From assembly GCA_032622095.1 (NCBI GenBank), contig CP136066.1, positions 174,221,164-174,285,163 on the forward strand: 64,000 bases of DNA, written 5' to 3'. Shown here piece after piece: positions 23,103 through 33,000 of the stretch. The notes under the pieces are model-generated. The model searched no databases, was not told where the DNA came from, and saw only the letters and a program-made list of their open reading frames with translations. The translations under genes were made by a program, and so were the position numbers. The stretch is from Siphonodentalium dalli. Lineage: Eukaryota > Mollusca > Scaphopoda > Gadilida > Siphonodentaliidae. Numbering within the stretch: position 1 is the first letter of the stretch; the number at the start of each line of letters is the position of its first letter.

Positions 23103-24270
23103 ACGGATGTGGATTGGGTTACATTTAGCACACATTGTGTAAAATTATGTTGAGATGGCGTCAACTCAAGACACCCACTGACTATTGAATAGAACTAATA
23201 AATTTCTGGGACAAGTATGCATATAATGTAACATTTTACTTGAAAATTGTGCATTCTATTCATTGCATTCCAGTTTTGCTGCCATCCATAAAAAAGTTGT
23301 CAGAGTTTGGTCGACTAACCAGGACTGATATGTTTTATTCCAGAGCGATGTCCATTTTCATTGATACTCGCACTTGGCATATTGGTAAAGTTCTGTTATT
23401 ACTTCAGGCTAAACAAATCTCTCAAATACTTTTGATTACAGTTCCCCTTTTAAGTAAGTGGAACTTGAGGACTTATATATAGAAGATCTCTAATGAGTCA
23501 CAATTCTATACACAATTCATTAATCAAATTTAGTGGACATGGTTAATAAATTTTGTATAGAATTGCGACGAATCTGAGATTTTTTTACATCATCAGTTCA
23601 TGTCATTTCAGTTGTTGTGGAGATCCCTCCTATGTGTGAGGAGCACCCCAAGTTGATGGTTTACATTAAAAATCTAGATAGTAAGAGTATAAGTGGAGTA
23701 AAAAGTCCAAAATATGGATATTGGATGATCATGATATTAAGATAGTAGTATTGGATAAAATTAACTGGATAAAAGTAGATTCTGTCTATTTACAGTAGGC
23801 TAAATATAATATACATATGATCTGTTTAATTGTTAGATCATATTATGGCTTTTTCATACCTGTACAGCTCGGTATATATTTTGTCATTTATCATTCCATT
23901 GATTTCAGAGTATTTACTCTGTGTACCGGTACATGTAATGCATAGAGGTAGTTTCTTGCAGCTTTTTCTATTTGAAGCTTTACTGTCATATTTAGACACA
24001 CAGCAAGGAAAAATGATCTTGAAGCGGCTGGGGTTAACAAATGAGTACAGTCCCCCTTTAGAGTAAGACAGCAAGCGTAATATTGGATCGCTAATGTTAT
24101 CTTGTCATTAACCTCAAATTTCATGTTCTGCATTGAGGCCTAGTCTCTTTTTAAGCTGTGATATTATATATTTGTGTATATCAGTGGAGGGAGTTGTGTG
24201 TGAAACTTGTGGTCTTATGTAATATATTACTAGTATGCATTATCAAGATCAAATGTGCTTTTCACCAATA
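23103..24270. other. Intergenic, fragment of the 1-1753 element near its left end
   Basis: Bases 23155-23245 hold ATGGCGTCAACTCAAG, GACAAGTATGCATATAATG and similar pieces of the element at window start. The rest has no recognised exon; the frames at 23240-23482 and 23830-24066 show no known motif. Confidence 0.4.
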
Positions 24271-24281
24271 TAGCCCTGGAT

Positions 24282-24637
24282 CAAGTCTGAGTTTAGTTTG
24301 CCTGTCATTTGCAGAATGAGGTCCTCAGAGGGTGAATTTAGTGATGCTATCCCGCATTGTCTATGGGAGATATAGACTCAGAGTGAAGTTCCCAAATGGT
24401 AAATATTGTGATGTACACCCATTTGGAGCCTCACATATGCAATTTGGGGATATAGAGAAACTAAACTAAAAAAAAAGTAATAGAATCTATGTGAACAAGT
24501 TTCTATAGAAATTTGATAATAAAGAAACCTTCCAGAGAAGATGAGGCCTAAGCAGAATTGAGGTCCCGAGATGGTGAATTTAGTGATGCTAGCCTGCTAT
24601 GCAGGATAGTGTCACAGGCACACTAAACTCAGACTTG
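24282..24637. mobile_element. hAT-like hairpin MITE with 8-bp target duplication
   Basis: Starts CAAGTCTGAGTTTAGTTTGC and ends AAACTCAGACTTG. The flanks CCCTGGAT and GCCTGGAT match at 7 of 8 bases. The interior has GCAGAATGAGGTC and GGTGAATTTAGTGATGCTA units, as in the 6330 and 26461 copies, but with a different outer terminus. Confidence 0.75.
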
Positions 24638-24671
24638 GCCTGGATATCCAGGATATTACCCCATCCATAGG

Positions 24672-25102
24672 CAAGCCTTGAAATAGTGTGTCTGTCATTT
24701 GCAGAATGAGGTCCCAGAGGGTGAATTTAGTGACAATATCCCGCATGGTGGGCTAGCATCACTAAATTCACCCTCCGGGGACCTAATTATGTTTAGGCCT
24801 CATCTTCTGGGAAGTATCTATTGTCTCAAATTAAAATTGTTTTAGTTACTTTTACTCTTCTGTTGAGTTTCTATATCCCCTAAATTGTAGAAGATAAAAT
24901 TCATAATCAAGGTGACGAATGGGAGAACATCACCAACTTCAACTAGAGAACTTCAATCTGAACCTAGGTCTCCCATAGCAGAATGAGGTTCCCAGAGGGT
25001 TAATTTGGTGATGCTAGCCTGCTATGTGGGATAGTGTCACTAAATTCACCCTCTGGGGACCTCATTCTGCAAATGACAGGCACACTAAACTCAGATTTGT
25101 CT
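24672..25102. mobile_element. Another hairpin MITE of the GCAGAATGAGGTC family
   Basis: The left end CAAGCCTTGAAATAGTGTG is followed by two hairpins. The right end is of the CACACTAAACTCAGATTTG type, so the two termini belong to different subfamilies. This looks like a recombinant or a neighbour-joined pair. No matching target duplication is visible. Confidence 0.6.
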
Positions 25103-25159
25103 GCATCATGATTAAACTACTAACAACATCTATCGACTCCCGGCTGCATACTGAGACCA

Positions 25160-25345
25160 ATTTAACCCTATCTATACTAAATGAATTATCTTATTCAGTT
25201 GTAAAAATAGTCATTGGAATGGTCTATTTAATGTTTAACTAACAATCTATCATCGTGTGTTATGGTTGATTGTTGAAATTATTATCTGAACATTTCCAAA
25301 GGGATAGCTATTCAACAATGAGTATTTAGTAAATAAAGGGTTAAA
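25160..25345. repeat. TTTAACCCTATCTATACTAAATG repeat
   Basis: Starts near AACCCTATCTATACTAAATG and ends near TAGTAAATAAAGGGTTAAAT, with GAACATTTCCAAAGGGA inside. Degenerate member of the family seen best at 32879-33146. Confidence 0.5.
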
Positions 25346-25574
25346 TATATTGGTGACACAAGTCTATTGCCACTTAATTCCATTGTTCATGGGGAAGCTG
25401 CAAGCTGCGGATCATATATTTGATTGTTCTATCACTTCCAACAATTTGTCATTCTCATTTCACTGTCAGATGGCCTTCATATTGTGGCCAAATCTCAACG
25501 TTCAGGTCAGAATGCAACCCAAGATATAAGTTGATGATAGTCGAGAAATACCGCTTCACCCTTCCATGACTGGG

Positions 25575-25821
25575 GCTTCCTTAAATTTGGCGAAAACCCT
25601 GTGCCAATACATTATCTTATATATGTGAGTCTCCCACAGAATGAAAAAGAATGCATTGGCCTGACAATATTACCCTGACTTTTCAAGCCAGTGCATTCTC
25701 AGTGCATGATGGGAGAATGCAGGGCGCATGATCTTTAATGCATCAGTGCATGATGGTAGAATGCATTGGCACCTGATATTTAATGCTGCACCAACGCAAC
25801 TCCCATCATGAAAGGGTTAAC
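25575..25821. mobile_element. TTAA-type double-palindrome element (degenerate)
   Basis: Contains GTGCCAATACATTATCTTAT, GAATGCATTGGCC, GCACCAACGCA and ends CATGAAAGGGTTAA. The palindromes are decayed. The left terminus mirrors as CCTTCCATGACTGGGGC. Confidence 0.55.
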
Positions 25822-26199
25822 ACTTTCTATTCATTGACAATTAGTTCCCTTGGGAAATGTTCAGTTAATAAGTCATACAAAATGCCACATAAGCTGTTTG
25901 TTGAACTTATTATCTGAACATTTCTCACCAATCCTTCATCACATATTATCTGCTGCCTTAATCATTGAGTACTCTAGTATTTGACCAAACTTTCTGAAAA
26001 AGGGGCAAACAAATTCAAAAATAGCCGTAAAAAAAATTTGCCAAAAGAATTTCCTGGCCAGCGTGAACACTGATCCTGGATTCCTTGCCCTATTTAAAGC
26101 CGGAGTCTGAATTCAATGGAGAAGGAGGTGATGGTCTCTATTACGGAAATGTATGTTGAATATTCGCAGATCCCTTACCATGGACTTGATCCCTTTCAT

Positions 26200-26453
26200 G
26201 TCGGGAGCTGTGCTGATGCAGCATTAAATATGATCATCTGCAGGTGCATTCTGTTATATATGCGAGGCTCCCATTTGGAGCCTTGCAGATATAATAGAAT
26301 AAGCTGACTCACATGGTCAAGGCAAATATTGTTAGGCCAATGTATTCTCTTATATATGTGAGGCTCCATATCAGAGACTTGCATATATAAGAGATTGTTT
26401 TGGCACAGGGTTTTCACAAAATTTCAGGAAGCTCCAGTCATTGAATGGTTAAA
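26200..26453. mobile_element. TTAA-type double-palindrome element
   Basis: Order: TGCTGATGCAGCATTAAATA, palindrome around CTCCCATTTGGAG, spacer with AAATATTGTTAGGCCAATG, second palindrome, CACAGGGTTTTCAC and a GGTTAAAT end. Frames on both strands here read through it. Confidence 0.65.
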
Positions 26454-26460
26454 TGCCAGG

Positions 26461-26712
26461 CAAGCCTTGAAATAGTGTGTGTCATTTGCAGAATGAGGTT
26501 CCCAGAGGGTGAATTTAGTGATGCTACCCCGCATAGCGGGCCAGCATCACCAAATTCACCCTCTGGGAACCTCATTCTGCTGAGGTGTAAGCAGAATGAG
26601 GTCCCCAGAGGGTGAATTTGGTGATGCTAGCCCGCTATGCGGGGTAGCATCACTAAATTCACCCTCTGGGGAGCTCATTCTGCAAATGACAGACATCCTA
26701 TTTCAAGGCTTG
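26461..26712. mobile_element. hAT-like double-hairpin MITE with perfect 8-bp target duplication (best example)
   Basis: CAAGCCTTGAAATAGTGTG at the left, CTATTTCAAGGCTTG at the right, flanked by ATGCCAGG on both sides (26453-26460 and 26713-26720). Inside are two tandem, nearly perfect hairpins of about 95-105 bases. Each starts GCAGAATGAGGT, runs through CAGAGGGTGAATTTAGTGAT, turns around CCGCATAGCGGG or its reverse, and folds back. They are joined by TGAGGTGTAA. Confidence 0.88.
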
Positions 26713-26984
26713 ATGCCAGGCCTGCATTGTGAACTCACCACATGACTTTGTGAATAATTTCATGTACTTTTATGTTGTTTAAGACTTTTGCATTTATTGT
26801 TCATATGTGAAATATTAATTTATTCTATTAATAAAAAATAAGAAATTATAATGGGTTTTATTTGGTACAGGACCCACATGTATTAAGTAGGGGGATGCCC
26901 AATTTCGTTAGGCTCTGAAATGAGGTTCAATACCTTGGCCACTAAAAGCTGGCACACATTTTGTAATGACAGTTTACTCGCTCA

Positions 26985-27260
26985 GCCTGAGTCAACCCTT
27001 TCTATACTAAATGGATTCTTCCACTCAGTTATAAAAGTATACATTGGAAGTGTCTATTATTCATCTGGAGGGGTGTTATGGAAAAATGAGCAGACAAAAG
27101 ATAATACGCATGCAGAATGGTTCTTATTCTTTGGTGGGAAATGTTCAGATATTAAGTTCAACAAATGACCTACATGTATGGTCATTTGTTGAACTTATTA
27201 TCATCTGAACATTTCCTAAGGGAACTATTCGTCAATCACTATTTAGAATAGAAAGGGTTA
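26985..27260. mobile_element. TTAACCCTTTCTATAC MITE
   Basis: AACCCTTTCTATACTAAATG at the left mirrors ATTTAGAATAGAAAGGGTTAA at the right. The interior has GTTCAACAAATGACC and its reverse, GAACATTTCC. Confidence 0.6.
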
Positions 27261-27614
27261 ATTGCAGGGCTCGATTTAACTTCAATTTGCGATGCGATTT
27301 CCAATTTCTGCTAACTAATTTACAATGAAAAGACATTGGTAGGGAATGCTATATAAAATCTACCCAGTGCTGCAAAATGGTGTACAAATTTAAAACATCA
27401 AATCGACCCCTGGTTAATTAGGTCATTTGCAACTACAAAACTTCAGAAATCATGGGCATAGTTCAGCATACATCTGAATGATAATCCATGGATAATCTTT
27501 AGAGATGCATAGCCTGCTTCGAGAAAATTTATTGACAATCAGATGATGTGAACTATGCCCTTGGAAATATTCTTCATTTCTGAGCTGACAGCATTTACCA
27601 GAATAACCATTTCA

Positions 27615-27962
27615 TTACAGGAGCTGCGCTGGTGCAGCATTAAATATCATGTGTCAGTGCATTCTCTTATATGTGTGTGAGTCTCCCATGGGAGCCTCAC
27701 ATATATAAGAGAATGCACTGGCTTACAAGATCAAGGTAAATACTGTTAGGCCAATGTATTCTCCTACATATGTGAGGTTCCCAAAAGGAGACTCGCATAT
27801 ATAAGAGCATGCACTGGCTTACAAGATCAAGGTAAATATTGTTAGGCCAATGTATTCTCTTATATATGCGAGGTTCTCTATGGGAGTCTCACATATATAA
27901 GAGAATACATTGGCACAGGGTTTCATACAATTTTAGGAAGCTCCAGTCATGGCAGGGTTAAA
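27615..27962. mobile_element. TTAA-type element with three palindromes
   Basis: Contains GCTGGTGCAGCATTAAATAT, a palindrome around CTCCCATGGGAG, a spacer with TACAAGATCAAGGTAAATA, then a second and third palindrome with the spacer repeated, then CACAGGGTTTCATAC and GTCATGGCAGGGTTAA. The extra spacer-palindrome unit shows the hairpin module can expand. Confidence 0.75.
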
Positions 27963-28399
27963 AATTGTGTCAATAAGGAACGACATCATCTGGCATTAGA
28001 ATAATTATTTCACTTTGGCCTTTAAAGATGGGTGTCATCTCAATTTGGTCCCCTCAAAGACTACCAAGTAAAGATTATTCAGAATGCATTTATTATATAG
28101 AAAACTAAATATATAATTAGCACCTTATTTGGTTGAAACTGTTTTTTTTTGGTATTGTGAATTTAAATGAACACGGACAATATTACAATGTATCTGATCA
28201 GTATGACAACAGTTAATAAAATATGGTTATCTTGCCAAAATCTTTTTGAATTTATCACTAAAACATGTAATTACAAATAGTAAAAGTGTACCAATTTAAT
28301 ACTAACTTGTAAATAATCAGAGGTGTGACTCAAGACCTTCGAAGTGGGTTCATGCGAAATAAAATAAATTATAAAAGTCTGTAAAACAACTATCATCAA

Positions 28400-29410
28400 T
28401 GAAAGTGTCAATTAGAGATGGACCTGCCCCAGGTGGACGTAGTTATACCCCCCCCCCTATTGAAACTTTTCGTCGAAAAAGGGGGATAACTTCACCAAAA
28501 AAAAAGTCAAACAGACCTCATAATTGCAGGTACACAGGTTCCCATGGTACTAAATATATGTGCCAAGTTTTAAAACAATTGATCAAAAAGTGTAGGAGTA
28601 AAAGCTCGGACAAAGGTATTGCACATTTTCTAAGTCCAAACAGGGGGATAACTCCACTAAAAAGACGGACAGACCTCGTAATCGCAGGTTCCCATGGTAC
28701 TAAATAGCTGTGCTAACTTTTAAAAATGTAGGAATAAAAGCTCCGACAAAATTGCATCCATGGACAGACAAGTTGATTACAGTATACCCCCAAAAACTTG
28801 TTGCGGGGGGGGGGGGGGGGGGGGGGGGGGGGTATAATGACACTGTAGATCAACTTGGATGGGGGTAATTCCATGTGTTACAGTCAATGGAGTGATTAGA
28901 AATGAGGAAAGTTTAAATGTCTTGTAGGGTATGCCAAAGGATTTAGTCATACAAAGTGTAAAATCCAAGATGGCCACTGGGGGCCAAGTTTTTAAATTCA
29001 GAACAAATTTGATGGCTCCCATCAGGTGGCCACTCAAAAGATCCATGTGAAGTTTTGAGACGATCAGATGAGGGTTGTGGTCTGTAGGGTTTGTCAAGGG
29101 ATTTAGTCATGCAAATAGTAAAATCCAAGATAGCCATGTTTTTCATCGAAAAGTTTTCAAATTTGAGAGCTCCATCTAGAGGTGATTCTAGACATGCCTG
29201 TTAATTTTCAAAATAAAATTCCAATAAATGTGGGCTGCAGGGTGTGCATATGGATTTAAATTTGAAATCCAAGATGGCTGCTGGTGGCCATGTTTTTAAC
29301 GAATTTCAGTCAAATAGGAGGCTCCCCATCTAGAGGTGACCCCGAAGATCCATATGAGGTTTGGCGACGATCGGATGAGAGATGTGTTCTGTATAGGGTC
29401 TGCTAACGTA
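28400..29410. repeat. Repeat cluster with AAGATGGCC units and poly-G tract
   Basis: Bases 28425-28770 hold two GGGGGATAAC..AAAAGACGG..GACAGACCTC..GCAGG units. A poly-G tract lies at 28805-28832. Bases 28870-29400 hold two to three copies of a unit with ATCCAAGATGGCC..TGTTTTT, GAGGTGA, CATATGAAGTTT and CGATCGGATGAG. Frames here are not genes. Confidence 0.65.
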
Positions 29411-29865
29411 ACTCTCTAATATCAAGATTTTGCATATCAAAACCATCGTGGTGTGAACATTACTGTTTGAGTGGCATTTTTACTGATCACAAGTCCAATA
29501 AGATACAAATGTTTAATCAAAACATGATGGTAAACAAAGGTATTGGTCAAAGCACTGAAAATCATATTCAAACTAAAATATTTGAACTTACAACATATTA
29601 GTTTTGTGTGTTGACCATCACTGTAACAGTTCTGTTTACATAACAATAGTTTCAACATGCAAAATTTAGTTCTTGGAGAACTATCAATAATGAATATAAG
29701 AAGAAAGTTTATCTATTTCTCCATGTTCTTATTAGTCGTGATATTTTTACAGACTTTTGTATTTTTTTTCACATTAAATTTTATCCACTGCGAGCGCTTG
29801 GGACCCTTTAAGCCATAATATGACAATGGGTGGCAGAAAACTTTTGTGGTATATTTATGCGGTGA

Positions 29866-30024
29866 CTATTTGTCCTTGGTTATGAGTGAGCCATATATTA
29901 CACGCATCAGGTCTTTTTTCTTCAGACTACCATCCTGTAGCTTGTCTATCTGCTGAAGGACTTGACTGTCAGGGTTGCCGATAGGAACTATGAGTCTCCC
30001 GCCAGGCTTCAACTGCTTAACAAG
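29866..30024 (-). CDS. PCMT1: PCMT1 terminal exon, distal copy
   Basis: Acceptor CATTTTCCTCAG. It encodes 52 residues, [20 protein letters not shown] to [13 protein letters not shown], then TAG. A 6-base difference before the stop adds DK. The reading frame is intact, so both copies look usable. Confidence 0.88.
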   Translation of the reverse strand, partial: LVKQLKPGGRLIVPIGNPDSQVLQQIDKLQDGSLKKKDLMRVIYGSLITKDK

Positions 30025-33000
30025 CTGAGGAAAATGTAACATTAGTAACGATGTAGTCAGGGTTCCAGACCTTCAGTTACGCTGAATTGGTTACTCTCAC
30101 CATGTTTTATGATAAAGTTATTCAGGTTCCCAAAATTATGATAAAGTTACCCGGGTTCCCAAAATTATCAAGAATTTGCATATAAAAACCATTGTTATGT
30201 AAACATTACTGTTACAGTGGATTTTTTTTTACTCATCAATCAAAGTCCAATAAGTTACAAAAGTTTAATCAAAACATGACGATAAACAATGGTAATTTTA
30301 AAGGTCAAAGCACTGAAAAATATTCTGAAAATCACATTCAAACTAAATTATTTGAACTTACTACACGATTAGTTATGACTGTTGACTAATCACTCAAACA
30401 GTTTTGTTTACATAACAATGGTTTCAACATGCAAAATATCAATAATGAATATAAGAACAAAGTTTATCTATATCTTCCCATGTTCTTATTAGTTGTGATG
30501 TTTTCACATTTTTGTTTTCACTTTTATATTTTTTGCACATTTATCCACTGCGAGTGCCTTTGAGCAATAATATGACGATGGGTGGCAGTAGTGGTATATT
30601 TATGCGGTGACTATTTGGTTATGAGTGAGCCATATCGTACGCCCATCAGGTCTTTTTTCTTCAGACTACCATCCTGTAGCTTGTCTATCTGCTGTAGGAC
30701 TTGACTGTCAGGGCTGCCAATAGGAACTATGAGTCTCCCGCCAGGCTTCAACTGCTTAACAAGCTGAGGAAAAAACACCCAAAATGTAAGAATATTAACG
30801 ATGTAGTCAGGGTTCCAGACCTTCAGTTACGCTGAATTGTCACTTTCTTTAGGGTTTTATGATGAAGTTACACAGGTTACCGAAATTGTGATAAAGTTAC
30901 CCAGGTTACCGAAATTGTGATAAAGTTACCAAGGCTGGTGAAAATTGTGCTAAAGTTACCCAGTTTAATCAAGCAACTCATTTAGCGTGCCGCGTGTATA
31001 CTGTCCTAGAGATTCTAGATAGCTGTGGGCGCTGACATTAACATGGGTGTTTTATTTATAGAATGGGAAATTTTGGGATGATTAAAAGTCAAACTGAGCC
31101 GGAGGCCGAGTCCGGTAAAAGGTGTAGTTGGGAATTTCAATTTCGTTTATTGTCGTTAATTAACATTATGTTAATAATGTTGATTTTTGGTTTGTGATAA
31201 GCCAATTACAAATAAAAGAAATGAAAAAGATAATTTGTAAGTCTTATATTTAAACTTTTATAGACTTTTTTTTCGTTCTGCAGGAGACTGGGGGTTGTGG
31301 TCGGAGACGGCGGAGTCGGCCTCCGGTTCGTTAATTAGGTGCTGGTTGTTATTGTTATTTTAACGGAATTCTGAGTTGGTCATTCGCAAAAGCAATATAT
31401 TTTATATTCTATAATTACAATCATGGGTATATAATATATGATCTTGAGCGCGTTACCATTTCTGACCTTGGTTTTCTTGCACAACATGAATGTGATTTAA
31501 AAGTGACAGGGAAATACGGTTCAGTTTTAGCAAGTGATAGCTCTCATTGAGGTATACATGATGATTTTGATTATTATTTGCCGGCTCTACATGAAATGTC
31601 ATTAACCTCGGTAACTTTATCACACATACAAACCGGTGAGAGCGACCAATTCAGCTTCAGTTATAACAACAATGCCATAACACACAATTAAACACAGAAC
31701 TAAACACGCAACTAAACACACAATTAAACACAGCTGTTTGCTTTGTTCTGCAGAAAGAAGAATTGATGAAAACTAAATGTAACGTACAACTTACACCTGT
31801 ATTTACAGAGAACACCAAAGAATGTCATTTTTTATCGAAAAAAAATAACAAAATAATTATTTCTGTCTCTGTAAAACATTGAAATTGTATGAAATAAAAG
31901 TAGAGAAAATTCCATAGCAAACTATAAGAAGTTTCTTGTGGCGCTTTCTAATTTATACGCTAGATTCTTAAAGGCCCACTTAGTTTTCGAGTCACCTATT
32001 TGTTTATCGTGCCTTGATATACGGTTTTAATAACAATCTATGCCATAAAATATGCTTAAACTCGCACTTAATTTTCGAACCCCCAGATTACTGTGTATAA
32101 AATATATGTCATATTATATACCATTTGAAAGAGGAAGCTCCAAAACATTGTATTATCAACTGATCCGGTGTAATAAACTGTGGACATGTTGTTTTTGTTG
32201 AGTTGGCAGAGTTGCCAATGCGTTTTGTCATCAAGATTGAAGTTAAAATCAGTATTATTTTCAATGCAGGTGGAATAACTCTATATATTAAAGATCATAG
32301 AGTTCTTCCCCTTTCATTGAAAAAGTTTGAATTCTGTTGCATTCTGGGTTCCAGAGGGGGGAAGTCTTCAGCAGTTTTATATTTCTATGTGGGCATCTTC
32401 TGAGACACAGATGTTTCAAATAGTGATGAATGACTCAATTATAGTATTTTAATTATATTTTATGGCATATATTGTTATTAAAACCATATATCAAGTCACT
32501 ATAACAAAATAATCGGATACTCGAAAATTAAGTGATCCTTTAATATACTATAATCCATCACCATTTGAAATGTCTGTGTCTCAGAAGATGCACATAGAGA
32601 AATAGAAAACAGCTGAAATTGTAGAAAGATTTCCCCCGTTGCAACATAATTCAAACAAAAATGTATTTTCAATGGAATTGGAATAACTCTATATCTTAAG
32701 ATATAGAGTTATTTCCCTTACATTGAAAATAATGAAACCTGAGAACAGAACACCAAGTCAATGTTTTGGAGCTTCCTCTTTCAAATGGTATATAATATGG
32801 CATAGTTTTATATAAAATTATATGGGGGTTCGAAAATTAAGTGGGCCTTTAATAAGAATAGAATAATTATGTTCCACTAACCCTTTCTATACTAAATACT
32901 CATTGACAAGTAGTTCCCCTCAGTAAATTTCAGATAATAAGTTCAACAAATACCATGGTCGTTTGTCAAACTTATTATATGAACATTTCCCACCAATGAA

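Larger units (their letters stand above)
29421..30905 (-). repeat. Tandem duplication (about 746 bp) carrying the last PCMT1 exon
   Basis: Copy A, about 29421-30166, and copy B, about 30167-30905, align end to end. Shared landmarks are TTTGCATAT..AAAACCAT, GTCCAATAAG, TTTATCCACTGCGAG, the whole exon, and GGTTCCAGACCTTCAGTTACG. Copy B is followed by several GATAAAGTTACCCAGGTTAC repeats of about 30 bases (30865-30965). The copies differ by scattered substitutions and small indels, so the duplication is not very recent. Confidence 0.85.

Noticed and set aside
22883-23164. Frames on both strands with ILLYMRVDHRSPRIYKRM-like text
   Set aside because: They are translations of the palindromes, identical on the two strands because the DNA is self-complementary.
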